Shown piece by piece: positions 6,830 through 16,081 of a DNA stretch of 64,000 nucleotides. The notes under the pieces were generated by a model. It saw only the letters and a program-made list of their open reading frames with translations. It was not told the DNA's origin and made no database searches. The position numbers and the translations under genes are program-made. Origin of the DNA: Thermoplasmata archaeon (GTDB taxonomy: Archaea; Thermoplasmatota; E2; JACPAO01; JAHFTW01); contig JAHFTW010000001.1 of assembly GCA_023269235.1 (NCBI GenBank), positions 231,548 to 295,547 on the forward strand. The letters run 5' to 3'. How positions within the stretch are numbered: position 1 is the first letter of the stretch; each line of letters begins with the position of its first letter.

Positions 6830-8263
6830 CTAGTGGACGCCGCCGACGGGGTGATGAACACCCTTGCCGGCGCGCACCTCGCCGACGACCTTGACCTCGT
6901 AGGCGACCTGCGAGCGCAGGAACGCGAGCGCCTTCTTGGCGGCCGCGGCCGGCACGACGACGACGAAGCCCATGCCCATGTTGAAGGTCTTGTACATCTC
7001 GGCGTCGGCGATGGCGCCAAGTTCCTGGACGCGCGCGAAGACCGGGTGGACCGGCAACGGCTTCGTGACGTGGTAGGCGACGCCTTGGTTGATGCGGCGC
7101 AGCTTGCGCAATCCGGAGCCGGTGATGTGGGAGAGACCGTGCACGGGGATGCCGGACTTGAGCAGGGCGAGGACCTCGCGGACGTAGATGCGGGTCGGCT
7201 CCAGAAGGACATCACCGACGCGTTGGCCCTTGTAGGCGGCGTCCTCGGCCCACGGCCACGGTGCCGTGTAGGCGTGATTCGCGCGCTCGAAGCACTTGCG
7301 CGCCAGCGAGTAGCCGTTGGAGTGGATGCCCGTCGAGGCAAGGCCGATGAGGATGTCGCCGGGAGCGATCTTGGAGCCGTCCACGATGGCGGACTTCTTG
7401 ACGTACGCCAAGCAGGTTCCCGCGAGGTCGAAGCCTTTGACGATGCCGGGCAGGCTCGCGGTCTCGCCGCCAATCAGGCTGCAGTTGGATTGGCGGGCGC
7501 CCTCGTTGAGGCCCACGCCCACCTGACGGGTTAGTTCCGGGTCCGGGTCCTCGACGGCGAGGTAGTCCACGAAGGCCAGCGGCTCCGCGCCGACGCAGAG
7601 GGCGTCGTTGACGTTCATGGCCATGCAGTCGATGCCCACGGTGTCCCACTTGCGGAGCGCGTTGGCGATCTCGATCTTGCTGCCGACCCCGTCGGTGCAG
7701 AGGACGAGCGCGTGCTCGGGCCCGAAGTCCACCAGGCCGGCGAAGTGGCCGATGCGGCCCATCGGAGCGCCAAATCCGGCGCGGCTGAAGTTGACCATGC
7801 CGGCGAGCGCCTCGATGGCCTTGTCCTCGCGCTGGATGTCCACGCCCGTCTGGGCGTACGTGAGGCCTGTCGCGGCCAGCGCCGGAGCCGATGACGCCTG
7901 CACCGTGGCGACCTTGGCGGCCACGGCCATGGGCGACGCGGCGGCGACGGCGGAGCTGGAGGCCATGCGGACCTCGAACTCGGGGAGCCCGAGCGCGTCC
8001 TCGGCCGGCTTGTGCACGGCGGGGCGCCGCACCTTGACGCCCTTCGGGGCGGGCGAGGCACGCTTCGCGGGCGCCTTGGAGGCCTTCGCCTTGCGGGCCG
8101 ACTTGCGCGCCGGCTTCGCCTTGGTGGGGGCGCGCTTGGGGGCGCGGGCCGCCTTCGCGGCGCGGCGCGCGGCCGGCTTGCCTTTGCGCTCAGCCTTGGA
8201 CGGGCGCTTGGGGGCGGAGGGCCTCTTGGCGGGGCGGGCGCGCGGGGCCTTGCGGCGGGGCAC
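6830..8263 (-). CDS. purM: Phosphoribosylformylglycinamidine cyclo-ligase with long basic N-terminal extension
   Basis: Residues from about 133 on are a normal PurM: LTYAQTGVDI, CTDGVGSKI, MNVNDALCVGAEPLAF, GGETASLPG, GLASTGIHSNGYSL, HITGSGL and the NMGMGF segment. It makes aminoimidazole ribonucleotide from FGAM using ATP. Ahead of this lies an unusual extension of about 130 residues; its first 75 are almost only Lys, Arg, Ala, Pro and Ser, like a histone-H1 tail. The GTG start at 8261-8263 is supported by a CTTAAG box 27 nt upstream and by an unbroken frame. Internal starts such as the Met at about residue 100 would shorten it. The tail is predicted to be disordered and nucleic-acid binding. 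Confidence 0.9.
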   Translation of the reverse strand: MPRRKAPRARPAKRPSAPKRPSKAERKGKPAARRAAKAARAPKRAPTKAKPARKSARKAKASKAPAKRASPAPKGVKVRRPAVHKPAEDALGLPEFEVRMASSSAVAAASPMAVAAKVATVQASSAPALAATGLTYAQTGVDIQREDKAIEALAGMVNFSRAGFGAPMGRIGHFAGLVDFGPEHALVLCTDGVGSKIEIANALRKWDTVGIDCMAMNVNDALCVGAEPLAFVDYLAVEDPDPELTRQVGVGLNEGARQSNCSLIGGETASLPGIVKGFDLAGTCLAYVKKSAIVDGSKIAPGDILIGLASTGIHSNGYSLARKCFERANHAYTAPWPWAEDAAYKGQRVGDVLLEPTRIYVREVLALLKSGIPVHGLSHITGSGLRKLRRINQGVAYHVTKPLPVHPVFARVQELGAIADAEMYKTFNMGMGFVVVVPAAAAKKALAFLRSQVAYEVKVVGEVRAGKGVHHPVGGVH

Positions 8264-8284
8264 GGCCTTGCCAGCGACGGGCCG

Positions 8285-8290
8285 CTTAAG
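8285..8290 (-). promoter_or_regulatory. TATA-like box for purM
   Basis: CTTAAG with 5' end 27 nt upstream of the GTG at 8263, between purM and the acyl-CoA synthetase stop codon. It supports the long form of PurM. Confidence 0.4.
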
Positions 8291-8296
8291 TCTGTT

Positions 8297-10144
8297 TCAG
8301 GCGCCGCCCCTCTTGGTCGCGTAGAGCTTCTCGATGGCGGGGCGGAACTTCTCGGCGATGACGCGCCGCTTGATCTTGAGCGACGGGGTGAGCTCGCCAG
8401 ACTCCACGGTCCAGTCCGCCGAGAGGACCCAGAAGGTCTTGATCTGCTCGTAGCGGCTGAGGCCGGCGTTCACGGCCTCGACCTCGCGCTCGAAGAGGCT
8501 CACGACGCGGGGGTCGGAGACGAGGCGCTCGCGGTCGGCGGCGGCGATGCCGTTGGCGAGCGCGAACTTCTCCAGCGCGTCCCAGTCGGGAACCAGGAGT
8601 GTCGCGATGTAGTTGCGCTGCTCGCCGAGCAGGCACGCCTGCGCGATGTGCGGTTGCAGCTTGAGGGCGCCCTCGATGGACTGCGGCGGAACCTTCTTGC
8701 CGTTCGACATCACGATGATCTCCTTCTTGCGGTCCGTGATGAAGAGGTAGCCGTCGGCGTCCACGTAGCCGATGTCGCCGGTGTGGAACCAGCCCTCGCG
8801 GTCGAACACCTCGCGCGTGGCCTTGTCGTTGCGCCAGTAGCCCTGCATGACGTTGGGGCCGCGGTAGCACACCTCGCCTTCGGGGAACGGGCGTGGGGCG
8901 GCGGGCACCCAGTCGGCGGTGTCGAGGCGCAGCTCGACGCGGGGGATGGTGAGGCCGACGGAACCGAAGCGGACCGCGCCGGGGCGGTTAACGTTCGTGA
9001 CCGGGCTTGTCTCGGTCAGGCCGTAGCCCTGGAGCACAGGAATCCCTGCGGCCCAGAAGAAGGTCTCGATCTCCTTGGAGAGCGGGGCGCCCCCGGAGAC
9101 GAAGTAGCGCAGCCTGCCTCCGACGCGGGCCTGCAGTTTGTGCAGGACGAGCTTGGTCGCGAAGTTGAGGCGGCGCTGCAGTTTGGGCGGCAACGGCTCG
9201 TTGCGCTCCGTGAAGGCGATGGCCTGCCGGCCTACGCCGATCGCCCATGCGAACAGTTTCCGCTTCAGGCCCGACTCACCCGCCATCTTGTCCTGCACCT
9301 TGGCGTAGATCTTCTCGTAGAGGCGCGGCACGGCCATCATGAGGGTCGGGTGGGCGTACGCCATGTCGTCCGTGAGGGTGTCGATGCTGCGCGCGAAGAC
9401 CACCTTGGCGCCGGCCGCGTACGGGGCGAAGTGTCCGCCGGTGCGCTCGAAGACGTGCGAAAGCGGCAGGAAGCTGAGGAAGACGTCCTCCGGCGTGATG
9501 CGGACGAGCGAGAGCGCCGTGCAGGCGTTCGAGGCGAAGTTCCCGTGCGTCAGCATGACGCCCTTCGGGTCGCCCGTGGTGCCCGACGTGTACACGAGGC
9601 TCGACAGGTCATCGGGGTCCACCTCCGCCACACGGTGCGCGAGCCAGCCTGGGTTCTGGGCGCGGTGGGCGCGGCCTTTCGCGGCGAAGGCGTCGTAGTC
9701 CATCGTCTTGGGAAGCGCCTTGGAGCCGGACAGGAGCACGACGAGCTGGAGGTGGCGCAGGCCGTCGCGGTGGGCGCCCAGCCGCTCGAGGATGGCGGGG
9801 TCCTGGACGAAGAGGACCTTCGCCTCGGAGTCCTTGAGGATGTAGGCCGCCTTCTCGCCCGTCAGCGTGTCGTACACTGGGACGGTGACGAAGCCGGCGC
9901 CGACGGCGGCGAAGTCCACCTCGCTCCAGCGCGGCGAGTTCTTGCTCCACACCGCGACGCGGTCGCCTTTCTCCAGTCCCTGCGCGGCCAGGCCGTACGA
10001 CAGGTCCGCCACCGCGTCGCCGAACTGGGCGTAGGTGCGTGTCGTCCAGCCGCCGTCGCGGTTCCATTCCTGGGCGGTGCGTGGGCCATGGGTCGCCACG
10101 GAGTCCCAGAACAGGCGGCTGAGGGTCGGTGCGTCCGGTGCCAA
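8297..10144 (-). CDS. Long-chain acyl-CoA synthetase (AMP-forming)
   Basis: A 615-aa member of the ANL superfamily. The phosphate loop is YTSGTTGDPKGVMLTHGN (about residue 172 on), the A5 motif is QGYGLTETSP, followed by FHTGDIGYVDADGYL and the hinge ITDRKKEIIVMSNGKKV. The insert and length are those of FadD15-type long-chain fatty acid-CoA ligases rather than acetyl-CoA synthetase. It activates fatty acids to acyl-CoA via acyl-AMP. It is transcribed leftward, divergent from the flavin reductase (105 bp between starts). Together with the biotin carboxylase and thiolase genes it points to fatty-acid use or membrane-lipid turnover. Confidence 0.9.
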   Translation of the reverse strand: MAPDAPTLSRLFWDSVATHGPRTAQEWNRDGGWTTRTYAQFGDAVADLSYGLAAQGLEKGDRVAVWSKNSPRWSEVDFAAVGAGFVTVPVYDTLTGEKAAYILKDSEAKVLFVQDPAILERLGAHRDGLRHLQLVVLLSGSKALPKTMDYDAFAAKGRAHRAQNPGWLAHRVAEVDPDDLSSLVYTSGTTGDPKGVMLTHGNFASNACTALSLVRITPEDVFLSFLPLSHVFERTGGHFAPYAAGAKVVFARSIDTLTDDMAYAHPTLMMAVPRLYEKIYAKVQDKMAGESGLKRKLFAWAIGVGRQAIAFTERNEPLPPKLQRRLNFATKLVLHKLQARVGGRLRYFVSGGAPLSKEIETFFWAAGIPVLQGYGLTETSPVTNVNRPGAVRFGSVGLTIPRVELRLDTADWVPAAPRPFPEGEVCYRGPNVMQGYWRNDKATREVFDREGWFHTGDIGYVDADGYLFITDRKKEIIVMSNGKKVPPQSIEGALKLQPHIAQACLLGEQRNYIATLLVPDWDALEKFALANGIAAADRERLVSDPRVVSLFEREVEAVNAGLSRYEQIKTFWVLSADWTVESGELTPSLKIKRRVIAEKFRPAIEKLYATKRGGA

Positions 10145-10249
10145 GGGGGCTCACCACGGAACGCCGCCGCTCCGTTGAAAGGCTTCCGGGGCCGGGGGCC
10201 GGCTGGCGCAGGCCGCGACGTCCTTCAACCACCGCGTGCTCGCCCCCGC

Positions 10250-10879
10250 GTGGAGGCCGACCCGGCGACGCGCGACACGCGCGCCAACTACCATTTCCTG
10301 ACCAGCGCGGTGGCCCCGCGTCCCGTCGCGTGGGTGACGACGAAGGACCCCGCCACGGGGGTGGTCAACGCGGCGCCGTTCAGCTGGTTCCAGGCGGTCT
10401 GCGCGGACCCCCCGATGGTCATGCTCGCCATCATCGACCGCGCCCCCGGCCACCCGAAGGACACCGCCCGCAACATTCGCGCCTCCGGCGAGTTCGTGGT
10501 CAACATCAGCACGCGCTCCATGCTCGACCCCATGGTGCAGTCGAGCGGCGACTATCCCCCCGAGATCTCCGAGGTGCGGGAGATCGGACTCCGCACGACC
10601 CCCAGCCGCAAGGTCGCGCCGCCCCGCCTCGCCGACAGCCCCGTCCACCTGGAATGCCGACTCGACCGCATCGTGGAGCTCGGGCGCGGCCAGCGCGTCA
10701 ACCTCGTCCTCGGGGAAGTCGTCCACTTCGCGGCGGACGACGCCGTGCTCGACGCGCGCGGCAACGTGGACCCGAGCAAGGTCACCTTCGTCGCCCGCAT
10801 GGGCGGCCAGGAGTACGTGGACACGGCGGCCTTCTTCACCAAACCGCGGCCGCCACCGGGCGACCCCAAGAAGCAGTAG
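10250..10879 (+). CDS. Flavin reductase-like (DIM6/NTAB family) FMN-binding protein
   Basis: From the GTG at 10250-10252 the protein is 209 aa, with no in-frame ATG closer to the domain. The flavin reductase fold starts at once: YHFLTSAVAPRPVAWVTT, then VVNAAPFSWFQAVCADPPMV, ASGEFVVNI and LECRLDRIVELG, all typical of the DIM6/NTAB group. Members bind FMN and reduce it with NAD(P)H or serve as small flavoproteins; the physiological partner is unknown. The gene ends 21 bp before the 3' end of an oppositely oriented tRNA-Glu. Confidence 0.82.
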   Translation: MEADPATRDTRANYHFLTSAVAPRPVAWVTTKDPATGVVNAAPFSWFQAVCADPPMVMLAIIDRAPGHPKDTARNIRASGEFVVNISTRSMLDPMVQSSGDYPPEISEVREIGLRTTPSRKVAPPRLADSPVHLECRLDRIVELGRGQRVNLVLGEVVHFAADDAVLDARGNVDPSKVTFVARMGGQEYVDTAAFFTKPRPPPGDPKKQ

Positions 10880-10900
10880 GGCGCTTTCGACAGGTTCGAG

Positions 10901-10973
10901 TGGTCCCGCCGGGATTTGAACCCGGGTCGATGCCGTGAGAGGGCATCATGATTGGCCGCTACACTACAGGACC
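10901..10973 (-). tRNA. tRNA-Glu (CTC)
   Basis: Folded by eye on the minus strand: acceptor GGTCCTG/CGGGACC (one U-G pair), anticodon stem ATGCC/GGCAT around loop CTCTCAC giving anticodon CTC, T arm CCCGG-TTCAAAT-CCCGG, discriminator A. It is 73 nt with no intron and no encoded CCA. Confidence 0.93.
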
Positions 10974-11067
10974 GGCGGATGCCCGCGCTGCGGGCTCCCG
11001 TTGCGCTTCCCCAGGAGGCGCAAGCGCGGCGACTTGGGGGGCTCTCTTAAGCCGTTCGATGGCCGGT

Positions 11068-11490
11068 TCAGGCGCGGGCCCAAGGAGGCCGGGACGCGGC
11101 GACGGGAGCGCCCCGGTTGAAGGCCTCGATGATGGGGGCGGCGCGCGCCATGTCGTTGGCGAGGATGCAGATGCGGTTGGTGGAGCCGACCGCGACGCCG
11201 AAGGCGCTCACGATGTCGATGTTGGCGTCCGCCAGGCGCTGGCATACTTGGGCGAGCGCGCCGGGGCGGTCGGTGAGGGAGAACTCAAGGACGGGCGACA
11301 TCATGGTGACGATGCCCGCCTCGTCGAACGCGCGGCGCGCGGCGTCGGCGTCCTCGGTCAGGAGCTGCATGCCGGCGGGGTCCACGACGAACCCCTTGAG
11401 GTCCACGTGCCAGTTGGCGAGGTAGCGCGTGACGCGGGCGAGAGCGCCTGGTTCGTTGCGGACGGCAATCCGGAAGAGCGTCAGCGACAT
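11068..11490 (-). CDS. Tandem ACT-domain protein
   Basis: A 140-aa protein made of two ACT domains: residues 3-65 (FRIAVRNEPGALARVTRYLA) and 70-135 (LEFSLTDRPGALAQVCQRLA with a following NIDIVSAFGVAVG). Both have the ligand-turn Gly-Ala-Leu. Free-standing ACT pairs bind amino acids and usually regulate amino-acid metabolism; the effector here cannot be told. It lies 34 bp downstream of uvrA on the same strand, but nothing suggests a functional link. Confidence 0.8.
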   Translation of the reverse strand: MSLTLFRIAVRNEPGALARVTRYLANWHVDLKGFVVDPAGMQLLTEDADAARRAFDEAGIVTMMSPVLEFSLTDRPGALAQVCQRLADANIDIVSAFGVAVGSTNRICILANDMARAAPIIEAFNRGAPVAASRPPWARA

Positions 11491-11524
11491 ACCCGCACCG
11501 CCCCTGGATTGAGGTCAACGGATA

Positions 11525-14395
11525 TCATGCTTTCCTGGCCTTCCGGGGCGTTGCCTTCGAGAGGGCGGGGGTGGAGGGGGCGGCCGCGAGCAGCTGGGCG
11601 AGGAACTGGCCGGTCGCGGACTCCTTGACGGAGGCGACCTCCTCGGGGGTGCCTTCGGCGATGACGAGGCCGCCGGCGGCGCCGCCTTCGGGGCCGAGGT
11701 CGATGACCCAGTCGGCGCACTTGATGACGTCGAGGTTGTGCTCGATGACGACGACGGAGTTGCCCGCGTCCACGAGGCGCTGCAGGACGCCGAGAAGGTG
11801 CTTGATGTCGTGGACGTGCAGGCCCGTCGTGGGTTCGTCGAGGATGTAGAGCGTCTTGCCGGTGCCGCGTTTGGCGAGCTCGGTGGCGAGCTTGACGCGC
11901 TGCGCCTCGCCACCGGAGAGCTGGGTCGCGGGCTGGCCGAGGCGGATGTAGCCGAGGCCGACGTCGGCGATGGTGGCGAGCTTGCCGCGGATGGCGGGGT
12001 GGTTCTCGAAGAACGTGAGCCCCTCCTCGACCGACAGCTCCAGCACTTCCTGGATGTTCTTGCCCTTGAACTGGACCTGCAGTGTCTCCTTGTTGTAGCG
12101 CGCCCCGCGGCACACCTCGCACGGGACGAAGACGTCGGGGAGGAAGTGCATCTCGATCTTGACGACGCCGTCGCCTTCGCAGGATTCGCAGCGGCCGCCC
12201 TTGACGTTGAAGCTGAAACGGCCGGGGCCGTAGCCACGGGCCTTGGCGTCCGACGTCATCGCGAAAAGGTCGCGAATCGGCGTCCAGGTGCCTGTGTAGG
12301 TCGCCGGGTTCGAGCGCGGCGTGCGGCCGATGGGGGACTGGTCGATGTCGATGACCTTGTCCACGTTCTGCAGGCCGAGGATGGTCTGGTGCTTGCCCGG
12401 CGGCTCGCCGCCCATGGAGCCGAGGCTGCGGACGGCGGCCTTGTAGAGGGTCTCGTTGATGAGAGTGGACTTGCCGGAGCCTGACACGCCCGTGACGGCG
12501 ACGAGTCGGCCGAGCGGGACGTCCACGCTGATCTTCTGGAGGTTGTTCTCCTCGGCGCCGACGATGCGGATGGTCTTGCCGTTGCCGAGGCGCCGGCTCG
12601 CGGGGACCTCGACCTTGAGCTTGCCCGAGAGGTATTGCCCCGTCAGGGAGTCCTTGGACTTCGCGACCTCGGCGGGAGTCCCGGCGGCCATGAGGCGGCC
12701 CCCATGCTCGCCCGCGCCGGGTCCGAGGTCAATGAGGTAGTCGGCGGCGCGCATCGTGTCCTCGTCGTGCTCGACCACGAGGACGGTGTTCTCCAGGTCG
12801 CGCAGGCGGCGCAACGTGGCCAGGAGGCGGTGGTTGTCGCGCTGGTGCAAGCCGATGCTGGGCTCGTCGAGGACGTAGAGGACGCCCTGCAAGCCAGAGC
12901 CGATCTGGCTCGCGAGGCGGATGCGCTGCGACTCACCGCCCGAGAGGGTGGCTGAGCCGCGATCGAGGCTGAGGTAGCCGAGGCCGACGTCGTCGAGGAA
13001 CCGGAGGCGCTCGTTGATCTCCTTGAGGACCTCCTTGGCGACCTTGTTCTCGCGCTCCGACAGCTGCTCCGGAAGGGCACGGAACCAACCGACGGCGTCG
13101 GTGACGCTGAGCCGGGTCGCTCCGATGATGGATTTGTTGTGGATGCGGACGGCGAGCACCTCGGGCTTGAGGCGCCAGCCTTTGCAGGCACCGCAGGGCC
13201 GCTCGGTCATGAACTCGAGGATGCGCTCCTTGACCTTCTCGGACTCGGATTCGCGCATGAGCCGGAGCATGCGGGTCGCGAGGCCTTCCCACTTCGACTC
13301 GCCGCCCCAGCGCGTCGGGATCGTGTCGGGCGCGCCGAACAGCAAGACCTCCTTCTGGGCGTCGGGGAGCGACTTCCACGGGACGTCCATGTTGATGTCG
13401 AGCGTGTCGCAGACATAGGCCAGCCAGCGGCCCATCCACGACTTCATGATGAAGACGTCCGAGTGGAACGCGCCCTGGCGGACGCTCTTCGTCTTGTCCT
13501 TGATGAACTTCCCTTCGTCCGGCTGCATCGAGTAGCCGAGGCCCGAGCAGGTCGGGCAGGCGCCGTGCGGCGCGTTGAAGCTGAACATGCGCGGCGTGAG
13601 CTCGCTCAGGATGGAGCCATGATCCGGGCAGCCGAAGGCTTCCGAGTAGAGCTCCTCCTTCTCCTTCCCGCCCTCTTCCCACCAGACGATGACGAGGCCC
13701 TCGGCCGCCTTGAGCGACGTCTCGATGGCGTCGGTGAGGCGGCCGCCAAACTCCTCGTCGCCCTTCACGACGAGGCGGTCCACCACGATGGAGATGGAGT
13801 GCTTGTGCGTCTTCTCGAGCTTCCACTCTTGGTCCACCTCGCCGAACTCGCCGTCCACGCGGACGCGGCTGTAGCCCTCAGCCTGGAGGTCCTTGAAGAG
13901 GCGGCCGTACTCGCCCTTGCGGTCGCGGATGATCGGGGAGAGCACCTGGATCTTCGTGCCTTCCCGGAGCTTGCGGACCTCGCCGACGATCTGGTCCACC
14001 GACATCTTGCCGATCTTGCGGTCGCACTTCGGGCAGTGCGGCGTCCCGACGTGGGCCCACAACAGGCGGAGGTAGTCGTAGATCTCCGTCGTCGTGCCGA
14101 CGGTGGAGCGGGGATTCTTGCTCGTCGTGCGCTGGTCAATGGAGATGGCGGGCGACAGGCCTTCGATGTGCTCGACCTCGGGCTTCTTCATCTGGCCAAG
14201 GAACTGCCGGGCGTAGGACGACAACGATTCGACGTAGCGGCGCTGGCCCTCGGCATAGATGGTGTCGAACGCCAGGCTGGACTTGCCGGAGCCCGACAGA
14301 CCGGTCACGACGACGAGCTTGTTGCGGGGAATCTTGACGTCGATGCCCTTGAGGTTGTGCTCGCGGGCTCCCTTGACGACGATGTGGCCGCTCAT
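11525..14395 (-). CDS. uvrA: Excinuclease ABC subunit UvrA
   Basis: A 956-aa UvrA of normal length. The first ABC module opens with Walker [15 protein letters not shown] (about residue 31) and [11 protein letters not shown]; zinc-binding CPKC, CPTC and [12 protein letters not shown] clusters are present; the signatures [16 protein letters not shown] and [16 protein letters not shown] and the second Walker [16 protein letters not shown] are intact. UvrA scans DNA for bulky lesions and loads UvrB. It is a bacterial system found in a subset of archaea, presumably by transfer; uvrB and uvrC are not in the window. The C-terminus ends in a short Lys/Arg/Ala/Pro tail. The ATG lies downstream of a CCTAAAC promoter element. 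Confidence 0.96.
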   Translation of the reverse strand: MSGHIVVKGAREHNLKGIDVKIPRNKLVVVTGLSGSGKSSLAFDTIYAEGQRRYVESLSSYARQFLGQMKKPEVEHIEGLSPAISIDQRTTSKNPRSTVGTTTEIYDYLRLLWAHVGTPHCPKCDRKIGKMSVDQIVGEVRKLREGTKIQVLSPIIRDRKGEYGRLFKDLQAEGYSRVRVDGEFGEVDQEWKLEKTHKHSISIVVDRLVVKGDEEFGGRLTDAIETSLKAAEGLVIVWWEEGGKEKEELYSEAFGCPDHGSILSELTPRMFSFNAPHGACPTCSGLGYSMQPDEGKFIKDKTKSVRQGAFHSDVFIMKSWMGRWLAYVCDTLDINMDVPWKSLPDAQKEVLLFGAPDTIPTRWGGESKWEGLATRMLRLMRESESEKVKERILEFMTERPCGACKGWRLKPEVLAVRIHNKSIIGATRLSVTDAVGWFRALPEQLSERENKVAKEVLKEINERLRFLDDVGLGYLSLDRGSATLSGGESQRIRLASQIGSGLQGVLYVLDEPSIGLHQRDNHRLLATLRRLRDLENTVLVVEHDEDTMRAADYLIDLGPGAGEHGGRLMAAGTPAEVAKSKDSLTGQYLSGKLKVEVPASRRLGNGKTIRIVGAEENNLQKISVDVPLGRLVAVTGVSGSGKSTLINETLYKAAVRSLGSMGGEPPGKHQTILGLQNVDKVIDIDQSPIGRTPRSNPATYTGTWTPIRDLFAMTSDAKARGYGPGRFSFNVKGGRCESCEGDGVVKIEMHFLPDVFVPCEVCRGARYNKETLQVQFKGKNIQEVLELSVEEGLTFFENHPAIRGKLATIADVGLGYIRLGQPATQLSGGEAQRVKLATELAKRGTGKTLYILDEPTTGLHVHDIKHLLGVLQRLVDAGNSVVVIEHNLDVIKCADWVIDLGPEGGAAGGLVIAEGTPEEVASVKESATGQFLAQLLAAAPSTPALSKATPRKARKA

Positions 14396-14423
14396 CTTGA
14401 CGGTCGTTCGACTCCAAGAAAGG

Positions 14424-14430
14424 GTTTAGG
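14424..14430 (-). promoter_or_regulatory. TATA-like box for uvrA
   Basis: CCTAAAC reading leftward, 5' end 35 nt upstream of the uvrA ATG at 14395. Confidence 0.35.
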
Positions 14431-14453
14431 GATTTGGGAGGGGGTGCGTGAAA

Positions 14454-14909
14454 TTACGCGGCCTGCTTCCGCCTGAGACGGCGCCGCCAAATGCGTACGA
14501 GGCCTCCGAGGGCGTCCCCGACAAGGCCGGCCGGGACCAGGGCATAGAGGCCGACGACGATGGCGAGGACGATGGTCGGTCCGCGCTCGCAGAAGACTCC
14601 GGGGTCGCAAGGTGGAGGCGGCGGGTTGCCTGCGTAGAGAAGCGCGGCCCCGACCAGGAGGCCGACGGCATGGCCCGCCAAGACACCCTCGGGTCGCGGC
14701 GAGAAGACGACAAGCGCCGCATGGGCCAGGACGTAAAGTGGCAGCGTCACTGCGGGCGTGAGATGCATTCCATGAGTAACGTCCAGCCAGAACGTAAGGA
14801 AACCAAGGAGGAGAGTATTCAGGGTCAACGCGGGGAGGACGGACAGCCACCACGATGCCGTCGCGCGCATGCTGGCCCAGCCCGCGTGCGCGGCATTAGG
14901 CTTGCGCAC
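14454..14909 (-). CDS. Hypothetical membrane protein
   Basis: A 151-aa protein with four predicted transmembrane helices (about 21-43, 52-68, 78-92 and 112-135) and a strongly basic C-terminus (RIWRRRLRRK). A loop between helices 3 and 4 is Pro-rich with two Cys (PPPPPCDPGVFCERG), perhaps disulfide-bonded outside. I do not recognise a family. The start may be the ATG at 14909 or the internal one at 14870, which would avoid crowding the divergent gene. It lies between uvrA and a DUF5655-type gene. Confidence 0.5.
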   Translation of the reverse strand: MRKPNAAHAGWASMRATASWWLSVLPALTLNTLLLGFLTFWLDVTHGMHLTPAVTLPLYVLAHAALVVFSPRPEGVLAGHAVGLLVGAALLYAGNPPPPPCDPGVFCERGPTIVLAIVVGLYALVPAGLVGDALGGLVRIWRRRLRRKQAA

Positions 14910-15009
14910 TTCCGCTTGCTGCGTTTTATCGTCGCAAGGCCATCCAGCCTTCGTGGCCGGCGACAGTCATGCGCCGCCTCGACCGGCCTCCCCCTTGGAC
15001 GCGGTGCGC

Positions 15010-15342
15010 ATGGCACGGTTCTTCAAGGATCGGCCGGCCGCGCACGTGACGTTCGAAGAGCTGCGCCGGGAAGCCGCCACCTGGGGCCCCTGCGAGCTGG
15101 CCGCGACTCCGAGCCGCGTCGCCTTCTTGGCCCGGACTCGATTCCTATGGTGCCACGGCGCCCACGCCGATGGCACGATCACGGTCGGGTTCCTGCTGCC
15201 GTATCCTGTCGAGTCGCCGCGTCTTCGCAAAGGCGACCTGGGCAGCCGCTGGTCGCACCACGTCAAGTTCGCCGCTCTGGACGACGAACTGCGCGCGTGG
15301 TTCCGCGCCGCCTACGAATGGGACCGCAAGAAACAGGAGTAG
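15010..15342 (+). CDS. DUF5655-type protein
   Basis: The ATG at 15010 gives 110 aa. The C-terminal half (ESPRLRKGDLGSRWSHHVKF followed by LDDELRAWFRAAYEWDRKK) matches the DUF5655 end pattern, where a strand ending in a basic-His cluster precedes a helix with DDELRAW. The family is small, soluble and uncharacterised. An in-frame ATG at 14869 would lengthen it with low-complexity sequence and overlap the divergent gene, so the shorter start is preferred. It converges on ribA with 5 bp between stops. Confidence 0.65.
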   Translation: MARFFKDRPAAHVTFEELRREAATWGPCELAATPSRVAFLARTRFLWCHGAHADGTITVGFLLPYPVESPRLRKGDLGSRWSHHVKFAALDDELRAWFRAAYEWDRKKQE

Positions 15343-15347
15343 GCGGA

Positions 15348-15962
15348 CTAGACCTTGTCCAGCAGATGACCCATCTTGTCCTTCTTCGTCTCCAAGTAGG
15401 CCCGGTTCGTGCGGTTTGGGGCAATCTCCAACGGGACGCGCGCGAGACAGTTGAAGCCCAATTTCTGCAGCGCCTCGATCTTCGTCGGGTTGTTCGTGAG
15501 GAGCCGGACGCAGTGCACGCCGAGGTCGTTGAGGATGTCGCGCGCGGCGTCGTAGGTGCGGGCATCGGACGGGTGGCCGAGCTGAAGGTTCGCCTCCACG
15601 GTGTCCAAGCCCTGCTCTTGCAGCTCGTAGGCAAGGATCTTGCTCGTGAGGCCGATGTCGCGGCCCTCCTGGCGCAAGTAGAGGACGACGCCGCGGCCTT
15701 CCTTGGCGATGCGGCGCAGGGACTCCTGGAGCTGCGGGCCGCAGTCGCACTTGAGCGAGCCGAAGATGTCGCCGGTCAGGCACTCGGAGTGGATGCGCAC
15801 GAGGACCGGGTCCGGGCAGTCCTTCTCGGTGACGTCGCCCATGACCAGGGCCGCGTGCTCCTTGCCGGTCGGGATATCGCGGTACACCAGGATGCGGAAG
15901 TCGCCCCACGCCGTCGGCAGGTTCGCCCCCGCGGCCCGGATGGCGACGCGCTTGGACCCCAT
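15348..15962 (-). CDS. ribA: GTP cyclohydrolase II
   Basis: A 204-aa single-domain RibA. Zinc ligands are in HSECLTGDIFGSLKCDCG; RQEGRDIGL carries the catalytic Arg region, and LLTNNPTKIEAL and RVPLEIAPNRTN close the domain. It converts GTP to 2,5-diamino-6-ribosylamino-4-pyrimidinone phosphate plus formate at the start of riboflavin synthesis. Most archaea use the unrelated ArfA/GCH III route, so a bacterial-type RibA is worth noting. The ATG at 15962 is preferred; a GTG at 15989 would add nine residues. No other rib genes are adjacent. Confidence 0.92.
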   Translation of the reverse strand: MGSKRVAIRAAGANLPTAWGDFRILVYRDIPTGKEHAALVMGDVTEKDCPDPVLVRIHSECLTGDIFGSLKCDCGPQLQESLRRIAKEGRGVVLYLRQEGRDIGLTSKILAYELQEQGLDTVEANLQLGHPSDARTYDAARDILNDLGVHCVRLLTNNPTKIEALQKLGFNCLARVPLEIAPNRTNRAYLETKKDKMGHLLDKV

Positions 15963-16081
15963 GACGGGCAGCCCACCCCGCTCCAGCACAAAACCATGAA
16001 GGTCCCGGATGGAGGAGCAACGGGAATCTCCAGGTCGGCTCCAGGAGGGAGGCTTTTCAGGCCGGCGCGGCTGGTGGGGGC

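Noticed and set aside
14869-15009. Longer start for the DUF5655-type gene
   Set aside because: It would overlap the divergent membrane protein gene and add a Pro/Ala-rich segment outside the domain.
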